From: Cytobacillus dafuensis
GTDB taxonomy: Bacteria > Bacillota > Bacilli > Bacillales > Cytobacillaceae
NCBI RefSeq assembly: GCF_007995155.1
Contig: NZ_CP042593.1
Location: 3,886,001-3,950,000, forward strand
DNA length: 64,000 bases
Reading direction: 5' to 3'
Made by a program: the position numbers and the translations under genes. The notes beneath the pieces were generated by a model. The model saw nothing but the letters and a program-made list of their open reading frames with translations. It had not been told where the DNA came from and made no database searches. This document shows positions 36,173 to 45,344 of this stretch, piece by piece; within the stretch, counting starts at the first letter, position 1; each line of letters starts with the position of its first letter.

Positions 36173-37348
36173 TTATCTTCTTTTATCTTTTTCTAGTAAT
36201 TCAATGGATTGCTCCTTGTGCAATTGATATAAAGGATTGGTTGGATCATTGGCAATCGCATTCTCGATTGCTTCAATAGCTTCTTCATGTTTGCCTAAAG
36301 ATCTTAGGCTGTTTGCCTTATGAAAAGAGAAATCATATCGATGATGCTGAAGAGCTAGCAGCTTATCCATTTCAATGACAGCTTCCTTATGCCTGCCAAG
36401 CTCTCTTAAATAATTTGATTTATGATATCGATAGAATGTATCACTAGGATTTAGCCCACAAGCCTTTTCATATTCCATTAGGGCTTCCTCGGGTTTTTTC
36501 CACAATCTATAACAATTAGCTGTGTAGAAATAAAAATCAAGATCTTTTGGATCAAGAGCTAAGGCTTTTTCGTATTCTTGAATAGCTTCCGCGTATTTTT
36601 TTAGCTCTTGTAAGAAATAGCCTTTATAATAAATCAAATCAAGATTTTGACCATCTGTTTCTAAGGCTTTATTTATTTCAGCAATCGCTTCTTCATAATG
36701 ATCGTTCTTAGCAAGTGACTTAGCCTTCATGATTGATTCATTTGTCTCTTTAAATTCTTTATTCAGAATTTTAACGACCTTATGCTGATTAAGCTCTTTA
36801 GCATGCTGACTGGAGGACTTTCCATCTCTATCAGGCAAATTCACATCTGCTCCTGCATCTACAAGTGTTTGAATAATGTCAGCGTATAGACGACCGCCAT
36901 TTCCTAAAATGACAGCTTCTAAAAGAGCAGACCAGCCTAAATTATTTACATGATTAACTGGAACTCCAGCATCAATACAAATTTGAACCGTTTTTAAATA
37001 GCCTTTTTCACTAGAAGGTAATAAAGCTGTTCCTCCAAAACGATTCACACTAGGTAAATCAGCTCCGCCAGCTATCATTAAACGCAATATTTCGTGAAAT
37101 CCATTTGCAGCGGAACAAATAAATGGAGATAATTGCGTGATGTCTCTGGTATTAACGTCACTTCCCGCTTCAATTAGCATTTTTACAGCTGCAACTTGAT
37201 TTTTTTGTGTAGCTGCCATTAAGGCTGTACGGCCTTCAGCATCTTTATAATTTAGGCTAGCGCCTTGTTTTAATAAATGCTCAATAGCAGATAAATCTCC
37301 CTGTTCACTTGCAAGAAGAAGTTCGGTGTTCAAGGATTGATTTTCCAC
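36173..37348 (-). CDS. ankyrin-repeat / TPR fusion protein
   Basis: This 391-residue protein has about five ankyrin repeats (residues 7-200, for example NYKDAEGRTALMAATQKNQ) followed by about five TPR units (205-391, for example AEAIQEYEKALALDPKD). GTG start after AAAGGAG. It has no signal peptide, unlike the related ankyrin lipoprotein at 29312. It is embedded between allG and carbamate kinase with short gaps, so it is co-expressed with a multi-subunit carbamoyltransferase. I infer a scaffold or assembly role; E. coli has no counterpart in its all locus that I know of. Confidence 0.9.
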   Translation of the reverse strand: MENQSLNTELLLASEQGDLSAIEHLLKQGASLNYKDAEGRTALMAATQKNQVAAVKMLIEAGSDVNTRDITQLSPFICSAANGFHEILRLMIAGGADLPSVNRFGGTALLPSSEKGYLKTVQICIDAGVPVNHVNNLGWSALLEAVILGNGGRLYADIIQTLVDAGADVNLPDRDGKSSSQHAKELNQHKVVKILNKEFKETNESIMKAKSLAKNDHYEEAIAEINKALETDGQNLDLIYYKGYFLQELKKYAEAIQEYEKALALDPKDLDFYFYTANCYRLWKKPEEALMEYEKACGLNPSDTFYRYHKSNYLRELGRHKEAVIEMDKLLALQHHRYDFSFHKANSLRSLGKHEEAIEAIENAIANDPTNPLYQLHKEQSIELLEKDKRR

Positions 37349-37431
37349 AACTATTCTCTCCTTTTGTTGTTATCTATTAGAAAAACTTGGCGTTCGCCAA
37401 GTCCTTAATTATTGAGTCATCCTCTTTGGTA

Positions 37432-38859
37432 TTATTGAATGTTTTCTGCTAAAGCAAGTAATGCTTTTTCATATGCTTCAACAGGAGGATACGTAATACC
37501 AGCACCAATCATTCCAATGCCTGGATCTTTATGTGCAATGGCTGTATTGATTATTGGCATAATGCCTGTTTGAATAACTTTACGAACATCAATTCCTGTA
37601 GGAACACCCATGAAATCTAGTAACGGAATTGTTACATTTGGATTTTCATCTGTTGTGATTTCCTTCATTTTTGTCGTAAAGCCAATTGCTTCTTCAACTG
37701 TTCCACCAACAAGAGCAACAATTGCAGGTGCAGCCGCCATTGCAAATCCACCGATGCCATAAGTCTCAGTGATCGCACTGTCACCAATATCAAGACCAGA
37801 ATCTTCTGGCTTATAACCAGCGAACATTGGGCCAATTACCTTTTGAGCTGGGCCTGTAAACCAAGTGTTTCCAGCCATGCCACTTACACGGATTCCAAAT
37901 TCAACACCATTACGTGCCATTGTAGTAACAACTGTACTGTTCTCAATGCCATGAGCAGCATCAAGCGCACATTTGCTCATAGCCATCCAAGTTGGACCAG
38001 AGAAGTAATCACTGCTTGCTACGAATTCAAATACTTCACGCTTCTGCTCAATCGTATAATCTGTTTGTAAAATATATGGCGTTAACGCTTGAATTAATAG
38101 AGTAGTTCCCGCAACGTTACGGTTATGACACTCATCACCCATATGAAGAGCTTGAGCAAGCATTAAACGAAGGTCAATTCCATTTGGATTTAACTTCATT
38201 GCATCTCGTAAAATTGGACCAAATACATCACGCATCCAAATTAAACGATTTATAACACTTTCATCGTTCGCACCCATACGAAGGATTTTTGATAATTGCT
38301 CACTTAAGTTTGTATAAGCAATGTTTCCGTATGTTTTGTTTTCAACAATGTGCATGAACATAGATGCAGATGTTACTCCTGCCATTGAACCAACACAGTT
38401 GTGCTCATGACATGGTGCAAATGTAATAGCACCAGAAGCTGCAACTTCCTCTGCTTCTTCAATTGTTTTTGCTAAGCCTTCGAATACGATAGCACCTGTA
38501 ACGGCACCTTTCATAGGTCCATTCATTTTATCCCAAGTAATAGGAGGACCTGCATGAAGGATAGTTGTTTTTGTCATACCTGGTACACAGTTGATCGCTT
38601 GGTCATAGCCAATTAAAACTGGCTTAGAGTTAATAATTCTTTCAACTGCCAATTTGTTAGCTTCCTCAATTTTCGCCATAATTGCAGGATTTTCAAGCTT
38701 ATCAAGTGCTGCAATTAGGCTTGGGTTCCCACGGCCTGGAGGAGTCCAATCTAAATGAGTAACTTCTGCGTTTTGCTCTAACATATCATCTTTAAAAGAC
38801 TCAATTCCAACATTGATAACATTAAGCTTATTATTAAAAAGTTCGTTAATTTTGCTCAT
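37432..38859 (-). CDS. allG: DUF1116 protein, AllG/YlbE-type carbamoyltransferase subunit
   Basis: This 475-residue protein belongs to DUF1116, the family of E. coli YlbE, a subunit of the AllFGH oxamate carbamoyltransferase. Conserved segments include VTHLDWTPPGRGNP near the N-terminus, ITFAPCHEHNCVGSMAG in the middle and AMAAAPAIVALVGG late. It directly follows fdrA (2-bp gap). The enzyme moves a carbamoyl group between oxalurate-like ureides and phosphate; which acceptor is used here is unknown. Confidence 0.9.
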   Translation of the reverse strand: MSKINELFNNKLNVINVGIESFKDDMLEQNAEVTHLDWTPPGRGNPSLIAALDKLENPAIMAKIEEANKLAVERIINSKPVLIGYDQAINCVPGMTKTTILHAGPPITWDKMNGPMKGAVTGAIVFEGLAKTIEEAEEVAASGAITFAPCHEHNCVGSMAGVTSASMFMHIVENKTYGNIAYTNLSEQLSKILRMGANDESVINRLIWMRDVFGPILRDAMKLNPNGIDLRLMLAQALHMGDECHNRNVAGTTLLIQALTPYILQTDYTIEQKREVFEFVASSDYFSGPTWMAMSKCALDAAHGIENSTVVTTMARNGVEFGIRVSGMAGNTWFTGPAQKVIGPMFAGYKPEDSGLDIGDSAITETYGIGGFAMAAAPAIVALVGGTVEEAIGFTTKMKEITTDENPNVTIPLLDFMGVPTGIDVRKVIQTGIMPIINTAIAHKDPGIGMIGAGITYPPVEAYEKALLALAENIQ

Positions 38860-38861
38860 GA

Positions 38862-40409
38862 CTATTCCCCTTTCACAACGAATTCTCTAGCCAATAGACC
38901 AGCATTCTGACTGCTGCTTGCATGTGTTACACCAGCAGCTAATAATTTATTCACTTGATCATCAAGGTTTTGTCTATCTAATTCTGTTCCAAGAACGTAT
39001 CCGATGATTTCTAAATGTCTGCCTTCTTGTTCAGCATTTTGTTTTGCTTCAATCATAGCTGGAAGCATTGCTCCAACAGGATCTTCATGTGCACCGAAGC
39101 CTAATACGAAGTCCATAACAATAACACCAACTGATGGATCCTTCGCTTCTTGGATGAATCTCTCAATACGGGTAGATGGGTCAATCATTGGATGTGGCTT
39201 ACCTTGTGTAAATTCATCATCACCGAAATCGATGAAAGTGTGCTCATTGCTAGTATTTCTATCTTTTAAGCGATATTCTGGATTTCTTGAAATGTTACTG
39301 TATACATTATCAAACTTTTCCATAGCTGCATGCATTGCCTCATCACATAGCGTACCGCCACTAAATAATCCGCGAATATATTTTTGCTCTGGCTTTAACT
39401 TTGTACGAACTTCCTCGATTAAAGGAATGTTTAGGGCACGTTTGTTAAGCTTGCTTTCGTCTGCACCAGCTAATACGACAGCTTTAATTGCAGCTTCTTT
39501 TGACATTTTTGCAAAATGGCCTCCAGCTTCTGTTACTTTCGTTTCGTCTCCGCCAATAAACCAAACAACAACTGGCTTGCTGCACTGCTTGATTTTCGCT
39601 AAAACCTTCTCTTCTACACTTGGTGCAGGTGGCTTAGATACGAGAACAATAACTTTCGTTGCTTCATCATCTTCAAGTGCTTGAATTCCATCAAGCATCA
39701 TAATTCCGCCAACTTCTTCTTTCAGGTCTCTTCCGCCTGTGCCGATTAATTGTGAAATGCCTCCTCCAAATTCATGAATTCGAACGCTGACTTCTTGGCT
39801 TCCTGTTCCAGAAGCACCGACGATACCAATATTGCCTTTTCTTACTGCGTTCGCAAAACATAGGGCAACATTTCCAATAATTGCCGTCCCACAGTCAGGA
39901 CCCATCATTAATAATCCTTTTTCATGGGCTAAATTCTTTAACGCAATTTCATCTTCAACACTTACATTATCGCTAAATAGCATAACGTTTAAGTCATTTT
40001 CAAGCGCTTTTCTTGCTTCTCTAGCTGCATACATTCCATTTACAGCAATAACTGCTAAGTTTGCTTCAGGAATATTTTCCGCTGCAGAAGAGATAGTAGA
40101 AAATTTAACTTCGCTCTTTCCTTTAGAAGGACCCTTCTTTTTCGTCAATAATTCATCAATACCAACGAAAGCGTTTTCACATAATTCATCTGATGCCACT
40201 TTAACAACAATGATCAAATCGCTTGTTCCTGCTTCTTCAATTTCTGGCGTCAATAATCCGACGTTTTTCATTACCTCTTTATTCATTTCAGTACCCATTG
40301 CAATAATGGCTTGCTCAACGCCTTCGATTTGATTCGCTTTCGTTGATAAAGACATTAATGATACTGAATCGAAATATGTGTTTGGCTTGATTACAGCTTG
40401 TACAGTCAT
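38862..40409 (-). CDS. fdrA: FdrA (AllF) family carbamoyltransferase subunit
   Basis: This 515-residue protein has the succinyl-CoA-synthetase-alpha-like fold of FdrA. Phosphate or nucleotide loop motifs include GPDCGTAII, GIVGASGTGSQEVS and GTGGRDL. In E. coli FdrA is AllF of the oxamate carbamoyltransferase complex. Its ATG overlaps the allH stop by four bases and it is followed by allG. GGAGG is the ribosome site. Older database names call it an acyl-CoA synthetase, but the gene set here supports carbamoyl transfer. Confidence 0.92.
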   Translation of the reverse strand: MTVQAVIKPNTYFDSVSLMSLSTKANQIEGVEQAIIAMGTEMNKEVMKNVGLLTPEIEEAGTSDLIIVVKVASDELCENAFVGIDELLTKKKGPSKGKSEVKFSTISSAAENIPEANLAVIAVNGMYAAREARKALENDLNVMLFSDNVSVEDEIALKNLAHEKGLLMMGPDCGTAIIGNVALCFANAVRKGNIGIVGASGTGSQEVSVRIHEFGGGISQLIGTGGRDLKEEVGGIMMLDGIQALEDDEATKVIVLVSKPPAPSVEEKVLAKIKQCSKPVVVWFIGGDETKVTEAGGHFAKMSKEAAIKAVVLAGADESKLNKRALNIPLIEEVRTKLKPEQKYIRGLFSGGTLCDEAMHAAMEKFDNVYSNISRNPEYRLKDRNTSNEHTFIDFGDDEFTQGKPHPMIDPSTRIERFIQEAKDPSVGVIVMDFVLGFGAHEDPVGAMLPAMIEAKQNAEQEGRHLEIIGYVLGTELDRQNLDDQVNKLLAAGVTHASSSQNAGLLAREFVVKGE

Positions 40410-41290
40410 AATTTACCTCCAGCTTTTATATTGGCTTCCAATCCGCAGACAAGTCCTAAGGCTATATCTGTCCCTGATGAAGAGCCTATGTTTAATACTT
40501 TATTTAAAGAGAGAATTAATTCTTCGTCTTTCCCTTTCATAATGGCATGGACGAGCTGAATAATAGATTCTCTTACTTTACCAATAGAAGCTTTTTTTAA
40601 AGCCATATAGCTAATATCATTCGTTAATGCTTTGGCTTTCTTAACCACTTCTTCGCAAAATGATTGATTTGAAAACAAATAGCAATTTTTTATATTCATG
40701 ATGGTAAATAATCCAACTAGAAAATCATCTCCAGAAGGTGTTAAGCCAGGACCAAGTCCAATTAGTGAAACCGCATAATTTAATGCATTCGAAATTCTGC
40801 CATTTAGCAATTCATGTATAAGCTTTCGAGATTGTTCATCAAGAATTCTTGAAACTTCTTTAGAAAATAGGAGATTAGATGCTGAATCTGGTTTTACCCC
40901 TCCGCTTTTTCCATGAACTTCAATATAATCCTTTACGATATTTAAATTTCTTTTAACCATTTCTATTTCTTTAGGAAAATCAGGTAAAATACTCTCCCAT
41001 TTTTCACAATCTCTAATAGAGATATGAAGCTTATCACCGATGTGTAAAGATTTTTTCATAACCATAACTGGATCATTTACTTCAATGCTGGTATTTTTAA
41101 AGTCCTCTACATCTACAACTAATGTATTGGGGCCATTGTCTGTTTTTTTGCACACTATCGTGAACAATTCATCACTTTCTAGGTTTCGAATATTAAATGT
41201 ACAATTGAATACACTGTGAACAAAACCACGAAAACTACAATCCTCTATTCTTTCAATGAATTCATCATCTCCAGATATCGCTAATTTCAT
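40406..41290 (-). CDS. allH: DUF2877 protein, AllH/YlbF-type carbamoyltransferase subunit
   Basis: This 294-residue protein belongs to DUF2877, with the signature GLGPGLTPSGDDFLVGLF in the C-terminal half. The start at ATG 41290 follows AGAGGTG; a GTG nine bases upstream lies in that site. It is the first gene of the minus-strand operon allH-fdrA-allG-ankTPR-arcC and is divergent from the PucR-type regulator. In E. coli this family is the third subunit of oxamate carbamoyltransferase. Confidence 0.9.
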   Translation of the reverse strand: MKLAISGDDEFIERIEDCSFRGFVHSVFNCTFNIRNLESDELFTIVCKKTDNGPNTLVVDVEDFKNTSIEVNDPVMVMKKSLHIGDKLHISIRDCEKWESILPDFPKEIEMVKRNLNIVKDYIEVHGKSGGVKPDSASNLLFSKEVSRILDEQSRKLIHELLNGRISNALNYAVSLIGLGPGLTPSGDDFLVGLFTIMNIKNCYLFSNQSFCEEVVKKAKALTNDISYMALKKASIGKVRESIIQLVHAIMKGKDEELILSLNKVLNIGSSSGTDIALGLVCGLEANIKAGGKL

Positions 41291-41456
41291 TTGAGTCACC
41301 TCTTTAGTCTGGAATGCTCACAGATTTGTCTAACTTTACGAGGCCTCCTTTTCATAATAAAAATAACTATTTGACAATGAACCAGCATTACGAGATTATT
41401 TTATATAAATTGCCTATGAGCGTCATCGTTTAATGAAACCAAAAACATATAAAGTC

Positions 41457-41477
41457 ATTTGTGCAATTTGTACAAAG
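41457..41477 (+). promoter_or_regulatory. candidate operator C for the PucR-type regulator
   Basis: ATTTGTGCAATTTGTACAAAG lies in the 224-bp divergent region between allH and the regulator, with its inner 19 bases matching operator A at 17 positions. The same region has a TTGACA at about 41371 that could be a -35 element. Confidence 0.5.
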
Positions 41478-41514
41478 AGCTGTGTTAAATTTATGTCATA
41501 GGAGTTGAGAATAA

Positions 41515-43221
41515 ATGCTTACAGTAAAAGATCTTTTACAAGTTAAAGCGATAGATGGAATCAAAGTGGTTGCTGGGGAAAAAGGGATTAATAATGTCAT
41601 TTCGATTGTTAATATTATGGAAAATCCAGATGCATTCGACTGGCTATCCTCTAATGAACTCCTTTTATCTACAGGGTATATTTTTAAGGATAATGAGCAG
41701 CTGCAAGATCAAATCATAAAGGAATTATCAGAGATAAATTGTTCCGGACTTGTAATCAAGATGAAGCGATATTTTGATAAAATCCCTCAAAATATGATTA
41801 ATCAAGCAAACAAGTATGGACTTCCCCTATTAGAATTACCCTTTGAATACACCTTGTCTAAGGTAATCTCCATTATCAATGAGAAGGCTTCAGGAAGATA
41901 TGATTTACTAAATCGAAAAACACTAGACATGCATAATATTCTTTTTCGAATTGCACTAGAAGGAGGAGGAATTGAACGAATTTCCTCCATGTTGGCTGAT
42001 ACAGTAAACAATCCAATTCTTCTTTTAGACAAGGATTGGAAATTATTACACTATAAAGAATATGTTGAAAATAAAATTCCTTTAGCTTATTGCCTTGATC
42101 TCGTAAAAAATAGACCTACTTTTAATAAGGAATTTACCGATTTAATTCCTCAGGATATCAGTGAAATGAAGAAGCTGATTAAACGTATTTATCGAGTAGA
42201 AGATTTGGAGGTAAAATGCCGTATCCTGCCGATCGGCGTAACAAATGAGATTTTGGGATATATTGTTGTTTGGCAAACCGTTCGTGAGCTTACTGAATTC
42301 GACTATATCACTTTAGAACAAGCCTCAACAATCATTGCCCTCGAATTAATTAAAGAGAAAGAGATTGAGGATGTTAAATTAAAGATTAGGCAAGATTTCT
42401 TCGATGATTTACTGACAGGTAAAATAACATCTACAGAAACCATTCAGACTCTTTGCAGCTTACATGGATTAAATCCTAATTATATGTATCATTGTATGGT
42501 TATTAATATGGAATCAAGTGAGCTAGAAAAGTACGAGGATATGGTCGCAAGGAAATATAAACTTGAAGGCAAATTAAAAAAATGTGTGAATTTAGTATAT
42601 GAAAATTCGAAAAAAGAAGATGGGGAAATAACGTGCTTCCATCGAAATAATCGAATCATAATATTATTTGGAAAAAATGAAACAAGACCATCCATTTCCA
42701 TTAATGAAGCTAAACAATTTGCTAGTGATATTCAAAAAATATTATCAAATCATATTCTTAATACAGAATTTATTATAGGGATTGGCAGGCAATATAGCCC
42801 TATTAGTTCTCTTTATAAAAGTTTTTCCGAAGCAAACGAGGCCATAAGGCTAATGCAAAGGTTTGAGGATCGAGATGGAATAGCCCACTTTGATGATCAT
42901 TCAGTCTATCATTTATTAGACTCAAATATTAAAGATGCGGAATTAGAAGATTTTTTCCTAAAAAGTCTTGGAAATTTATATGAACATGACTCTTTACATG
43001 GGACAAGTTATATTATTACTTTAGAAAATTATTTCATTAATAATCAAAACATTAGTGAAACAGCTAAAGCAATGTTTTTGCACAGAAACACCCTTATTTA
43101 TCGAATAGAAAAAATTAAAGAAATTTTGAATAGCGATCTAAAAAACTCAGAAGAATTACTCAGAATCCAAATATCCCTGAAAATATTTAGACTGTTAAAT
43201 AAAAATCATCTGGAGCATTAA
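41515..43221 (+). CDS. PucR family transcriptional regulator
   Basis: This 568-residue regulator has an N-terminal PucR domain (1-125, MLTVKDLLQVKAIDGIKVVA), a middle GGDEF-like region and a C-terminal helix-turn-helix (HTH_30) with AKAMFLHRNTLIYRIEKI. PucR in B. subtilis controls purine degradation in response to allantoin-type ligands. Here it is divergent from the carbamoyltransferase operon, and a shared motif before its gene and before the permease unit suggests it controls both. The ligand is unknown. Confidence 0.93.
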   Translation: MLTVKDLLQVKAIDGIKVVAGEKGINNVISIVNIMENPDAFDWLSSNELLLSTGYIFKDNEQLQDQIIKELSEINCSGLVIKMKRYFDKIPQNMINQANKYGLPLLELPFEYTLSKVISIINEKASGRYDLLNRKTLDMHNILFRIALEGGGIERISSMLADTVNNPILLLDKDWKLLHYKEYVENKIPLAYCLDLVKNRPTFNKEFTDLIPQDISEMKKLIKRIYRVEDLEVKCRILPIGVTNEILGYIVVWQTVRELTEFDYITLEQASTIIALELIKEKEIEDVKLKIRQDFFDDLLTGKITSTETIQTLCSLHGLNPNYMYHCMVINMESSELEKYEDMVARKYKLEGKLKKCVNLVYENSKKEDGEITCFHRNNRIIILFGKNETRPSISINEAKQFASDIQKILSNHILNTEFIIGIGRQYSPISSLYKSFSEANEAIRLMQRFEDRDGIAHFDDHSVYHLLDSNIKDAELEDFFLKSLGNLYEHDSLHGTSYIITLENYFINNQNISETAKAMFLHRNTLIYRIEKIKEILNSDLKNSEELLRIQISLKIFRLLNKNHLEH

Positions 43222-43333
43222 TAAAAAAATGCAGACTTTTGTCTTTTTCTCAGAACCTTTGTCGAATCTATTTCGTATTTAGAAATATCTCCTATAATAA
43301 TATTAATGACAACTTTAATAGGGGAAGAGTAAA

Positions 43334-43498
43334 ATGAATAAGGCGTCAATTGAACAATTAGTACTAAAAAGAATTAACAAAATGAGAAAAGAAATGATAC
43401 GAATAGCACACGAAACAGGGATAAATAGTAAAGAAACACTAACTTATAGCCAAAAATTAGATAGGCTAATTTATTTGCATATTCTTCATTTTTCCTAA
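43334..43498 (+). CDS. Spo0E-like aspartyl-phosphate phosphatase
   Basis: This 54-residue protein is too short for ordinary ORF cut-offs. It contains the family motif SQKLDRLI (residues 39-46, usually SQ-LD--I) after an N-terminal helix. Spo0E-like proteins dephosphorylate Spo0A-P and delay sporulation. The start follows GGGGAAGAG. It lies alone between the PucR gene and the potassium channel. Confidence 0.88.
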   Translation: MNKASIEQLVLKRINKMRKEMIRIAHETGINSKETLTYSQKLDRLIYLHILHFS

Positions 43499-43651
43499 TT
43501 GAGCTAGAGATTCTAGCTTTTTTTTATTTTACTAGAAATAAGATAGGAGATTTTTCATTTAGGAACCGTTGAGGATTTATTTCGAGCATTATTATGAAAC
43601 CGCTAAAATTGGTTAATAATGAACTAATAATCAATATTAGGGGTGTCATTC

Positions 43652-44641
43652 TTGCCATACAATTTGTTTACAAGCTTCGCACGATTACCGCTTATTTTTA
43701 GAATACTTATTATTTCTCTTATTTTCATTTTTACATTTGGATGGATTGTACACATAATAGAGCCTGACCAATTTCCTACTTTATTTGAGGGAGTCTGGTG
43801 GGCAATCGTTACAGCTGCTACGGTTGGATATGGTGATTATGCACCGAAAACAGTAGGTGGAAGATTAGCTGGAATCGCTTTAATCATGGTTGGTGCTGGT
43901 TTTTTAGCCTCTTATTTTGTCACATTAGCTGCTATTGCAGTCACAAAACAAAATGATTTGCTTAAAGGGAGAAACGTATTCAAAGGAAAAAAGCATATTA
44001 TTGTCATTGGGTGGAACGAAAGGTCGAGAGAAATCCTCCAAACGCTTGGGAATCACAATAAAGACCAGTCATTTACTTTAATCGATGAAACACTTAGATT
44101 GAATCCCTTACCAAACATGAATGTTCATTTTATTCAAGGTTGTTCTAATTTAGATCATGTTCTTATAAAGGCAAATGTTTTTGATGCAAGCAAGGTCATC
44201 ATTACGGCGGACCCAAACAAAGGAGAGCGTCAAGCAGATATGGGTTCTATTTTAACATTACTGACAGTGAAAGGGCTAAATCCTAATGTCCAATGTATTG
44301 TTGAAATTTTAACATCCGAGCAGGTCGCTAATGCCAAAAGGGCGGGTGCTGATGAAATTGTGCAAACAAACATTCTAACGAGCTTCGTTATGATTAATAG
44401 TATTTCTTCACACGAGCTTGTCACTTCCTTATTGGACTTATTAAACCAGCTTGATAAAAGAAAATTAACCTTTAAGCCTGCAACTTCTGAAATTACTAAT
44501 ATGACTTTTTTGGAGCTTAGTCAATTATTAATCAAAGATAGTGTTCTTTTACTAGGAATTAAAAGGGGTGAGGAAACTTTACTAAATCCGCCGCACCCTT
44601 TTAAAATAATTCCTCAGGATCAGCTAATTGTAATAAAGTGA
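43652..44641 (+). CDS. yugO: two-TM potassium channel with RCK domain (YugO)
   Basis: This 329-residue protein has two membrane segments around the selectivity filter TVGYGDYAPKT and a C-terminal TrkA-N/RCK regulatory domain (IIVIGWNERSREIL) with a TrkA-C end. It matches B. subtilis YugO, the potassium channel involved in biofilm electrical signalling, in length and layout. I choose TTG 43652, six bases after AGGGGTG, over the GTG in the ribosome site. The yugN gene next door confirms synteny. Confidence 0.92.
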   Translation: MPYNLFTSFARLPLIFRILIISLIFIFTFGWIVHIIEPDQFPTLFEGVWWAIVTAATVGYGDYAPKTVGGRLAGIALIMVGAGFLASYFVTLAAIAVTKQNDLLKGRNVFKGKKHIIVIGWNERSREILQTLGNHNKDQSFTLIDETLRLNPLPNMNVHFIQGCSNLDHVLIKANVFDASKVIITADPNKGERQADMGSILTLLTVKGLNPNVQCIVEILTSEQVANAKRAGADEIVQTNILTSFVMINSISSHELVTSLLDLLNQLDKRKLTFKPATSEITNMTFLELSQLLIKDSVLLLGIKRGEETLLNPPHPFKIIPQDQLIVIK

Positions 44642-44796
44642 AACTTCAAGCAGTGGTGGTTCTTTCCATCCCCCACTGCTTGTTAGTTGAACCAATCACG
44701 CTCAAAACACCACGTCCTGTGTTGATCCCCACTTAGCCTCTTTAGTTCACTTAAAGTCTTGAAGTGGGGACCTTACTGCCCGTTAATTCGGGATAA
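44635..44796 (+). repeat. short copy R3 of the long intergenic repeat
   Basis: It begins AAAGTGAAACTTCAAGCAGT over the yugO stop codon, keeps the first hairpin (GCAGTGG...CCCCCACTGC) and the last (CCCCACTTAG...AAGTGGGG), and ends CTTACTGCCCGTTAATTCGG. Most of the middle part of R1 is missing. Confidence 0.8.
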
Positions 44797-44800
44797 AAAA

Positions 44801-45208
44801 TTAGCGGTTCAATAATACAGACTCTAGTTCTTTTACTAAGGATTTTCCGACCCTTACATACTCTTCAGGAAAACGTGCATCTTTATCAACAGGCTCAGAG
44901 AACTGATTAAATGATCCTGAAAATACAGCAGTGCTCGTTTGGTCATCCAATCCCTCTTCATATTGATGAGAGAGCAGGAACGGCCTTCCTAATGCAACCG
45001 TACAGCCCCTTTCATCCAGCTGTCCATCAATTGCAGTAAATGGAAGACGTAAAAATTGATAGCCATCTTTACTATCAATTTTATAATCGAATGAGCCCTT
45101 GTCATAATCCCAATTTCCGCCGATTGAATATCCAATCGGCTTAAGTACTTGTTCCAGCTTATATAAATCGTAACTTTTTCCTTCAACCTCTGAAGGTATT
45201 TCAATCAT
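44801..45208 (-). CDS. yugN: YugN-like family protein
   Basis: This 135-residue soluble protein of unknown function (YugN-like, PF08868) begins MIEIPSEVEGKSYDLYKLEQ and has the family segment GGNWDYDKGSFDYKI. It is convergent with yugO, as in B. subtilis. The ribosome site AAAGGGAG precedes the ATG. Confidence 0.9.
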   Translation of the reverse strand: MIEIPSEVEGKSYDLYKLEQVLKPIGYSIGGNWDYDKGSFDYKIDSKDGYQFLRLPFTAIDGQLDERGCTVALGRPFLLSHQYEEGLDDQTSTAVFSGSFNQFSEPVDKDARFPEEYVRVGKSLVKELESVLLNR

Positions 45209-45344
45209 TACGACACTCCCTTTCCTTATTTTTTCTTAGTTTCTCCAAATGAAAGGGTTTCATGATTATTTTCAATCCAAAAACTTCTCTAACATCCTTA
45301 CCCGCGAGTTTTGTTTCATTTTGAATTTTTCATTGTCCGTTATT

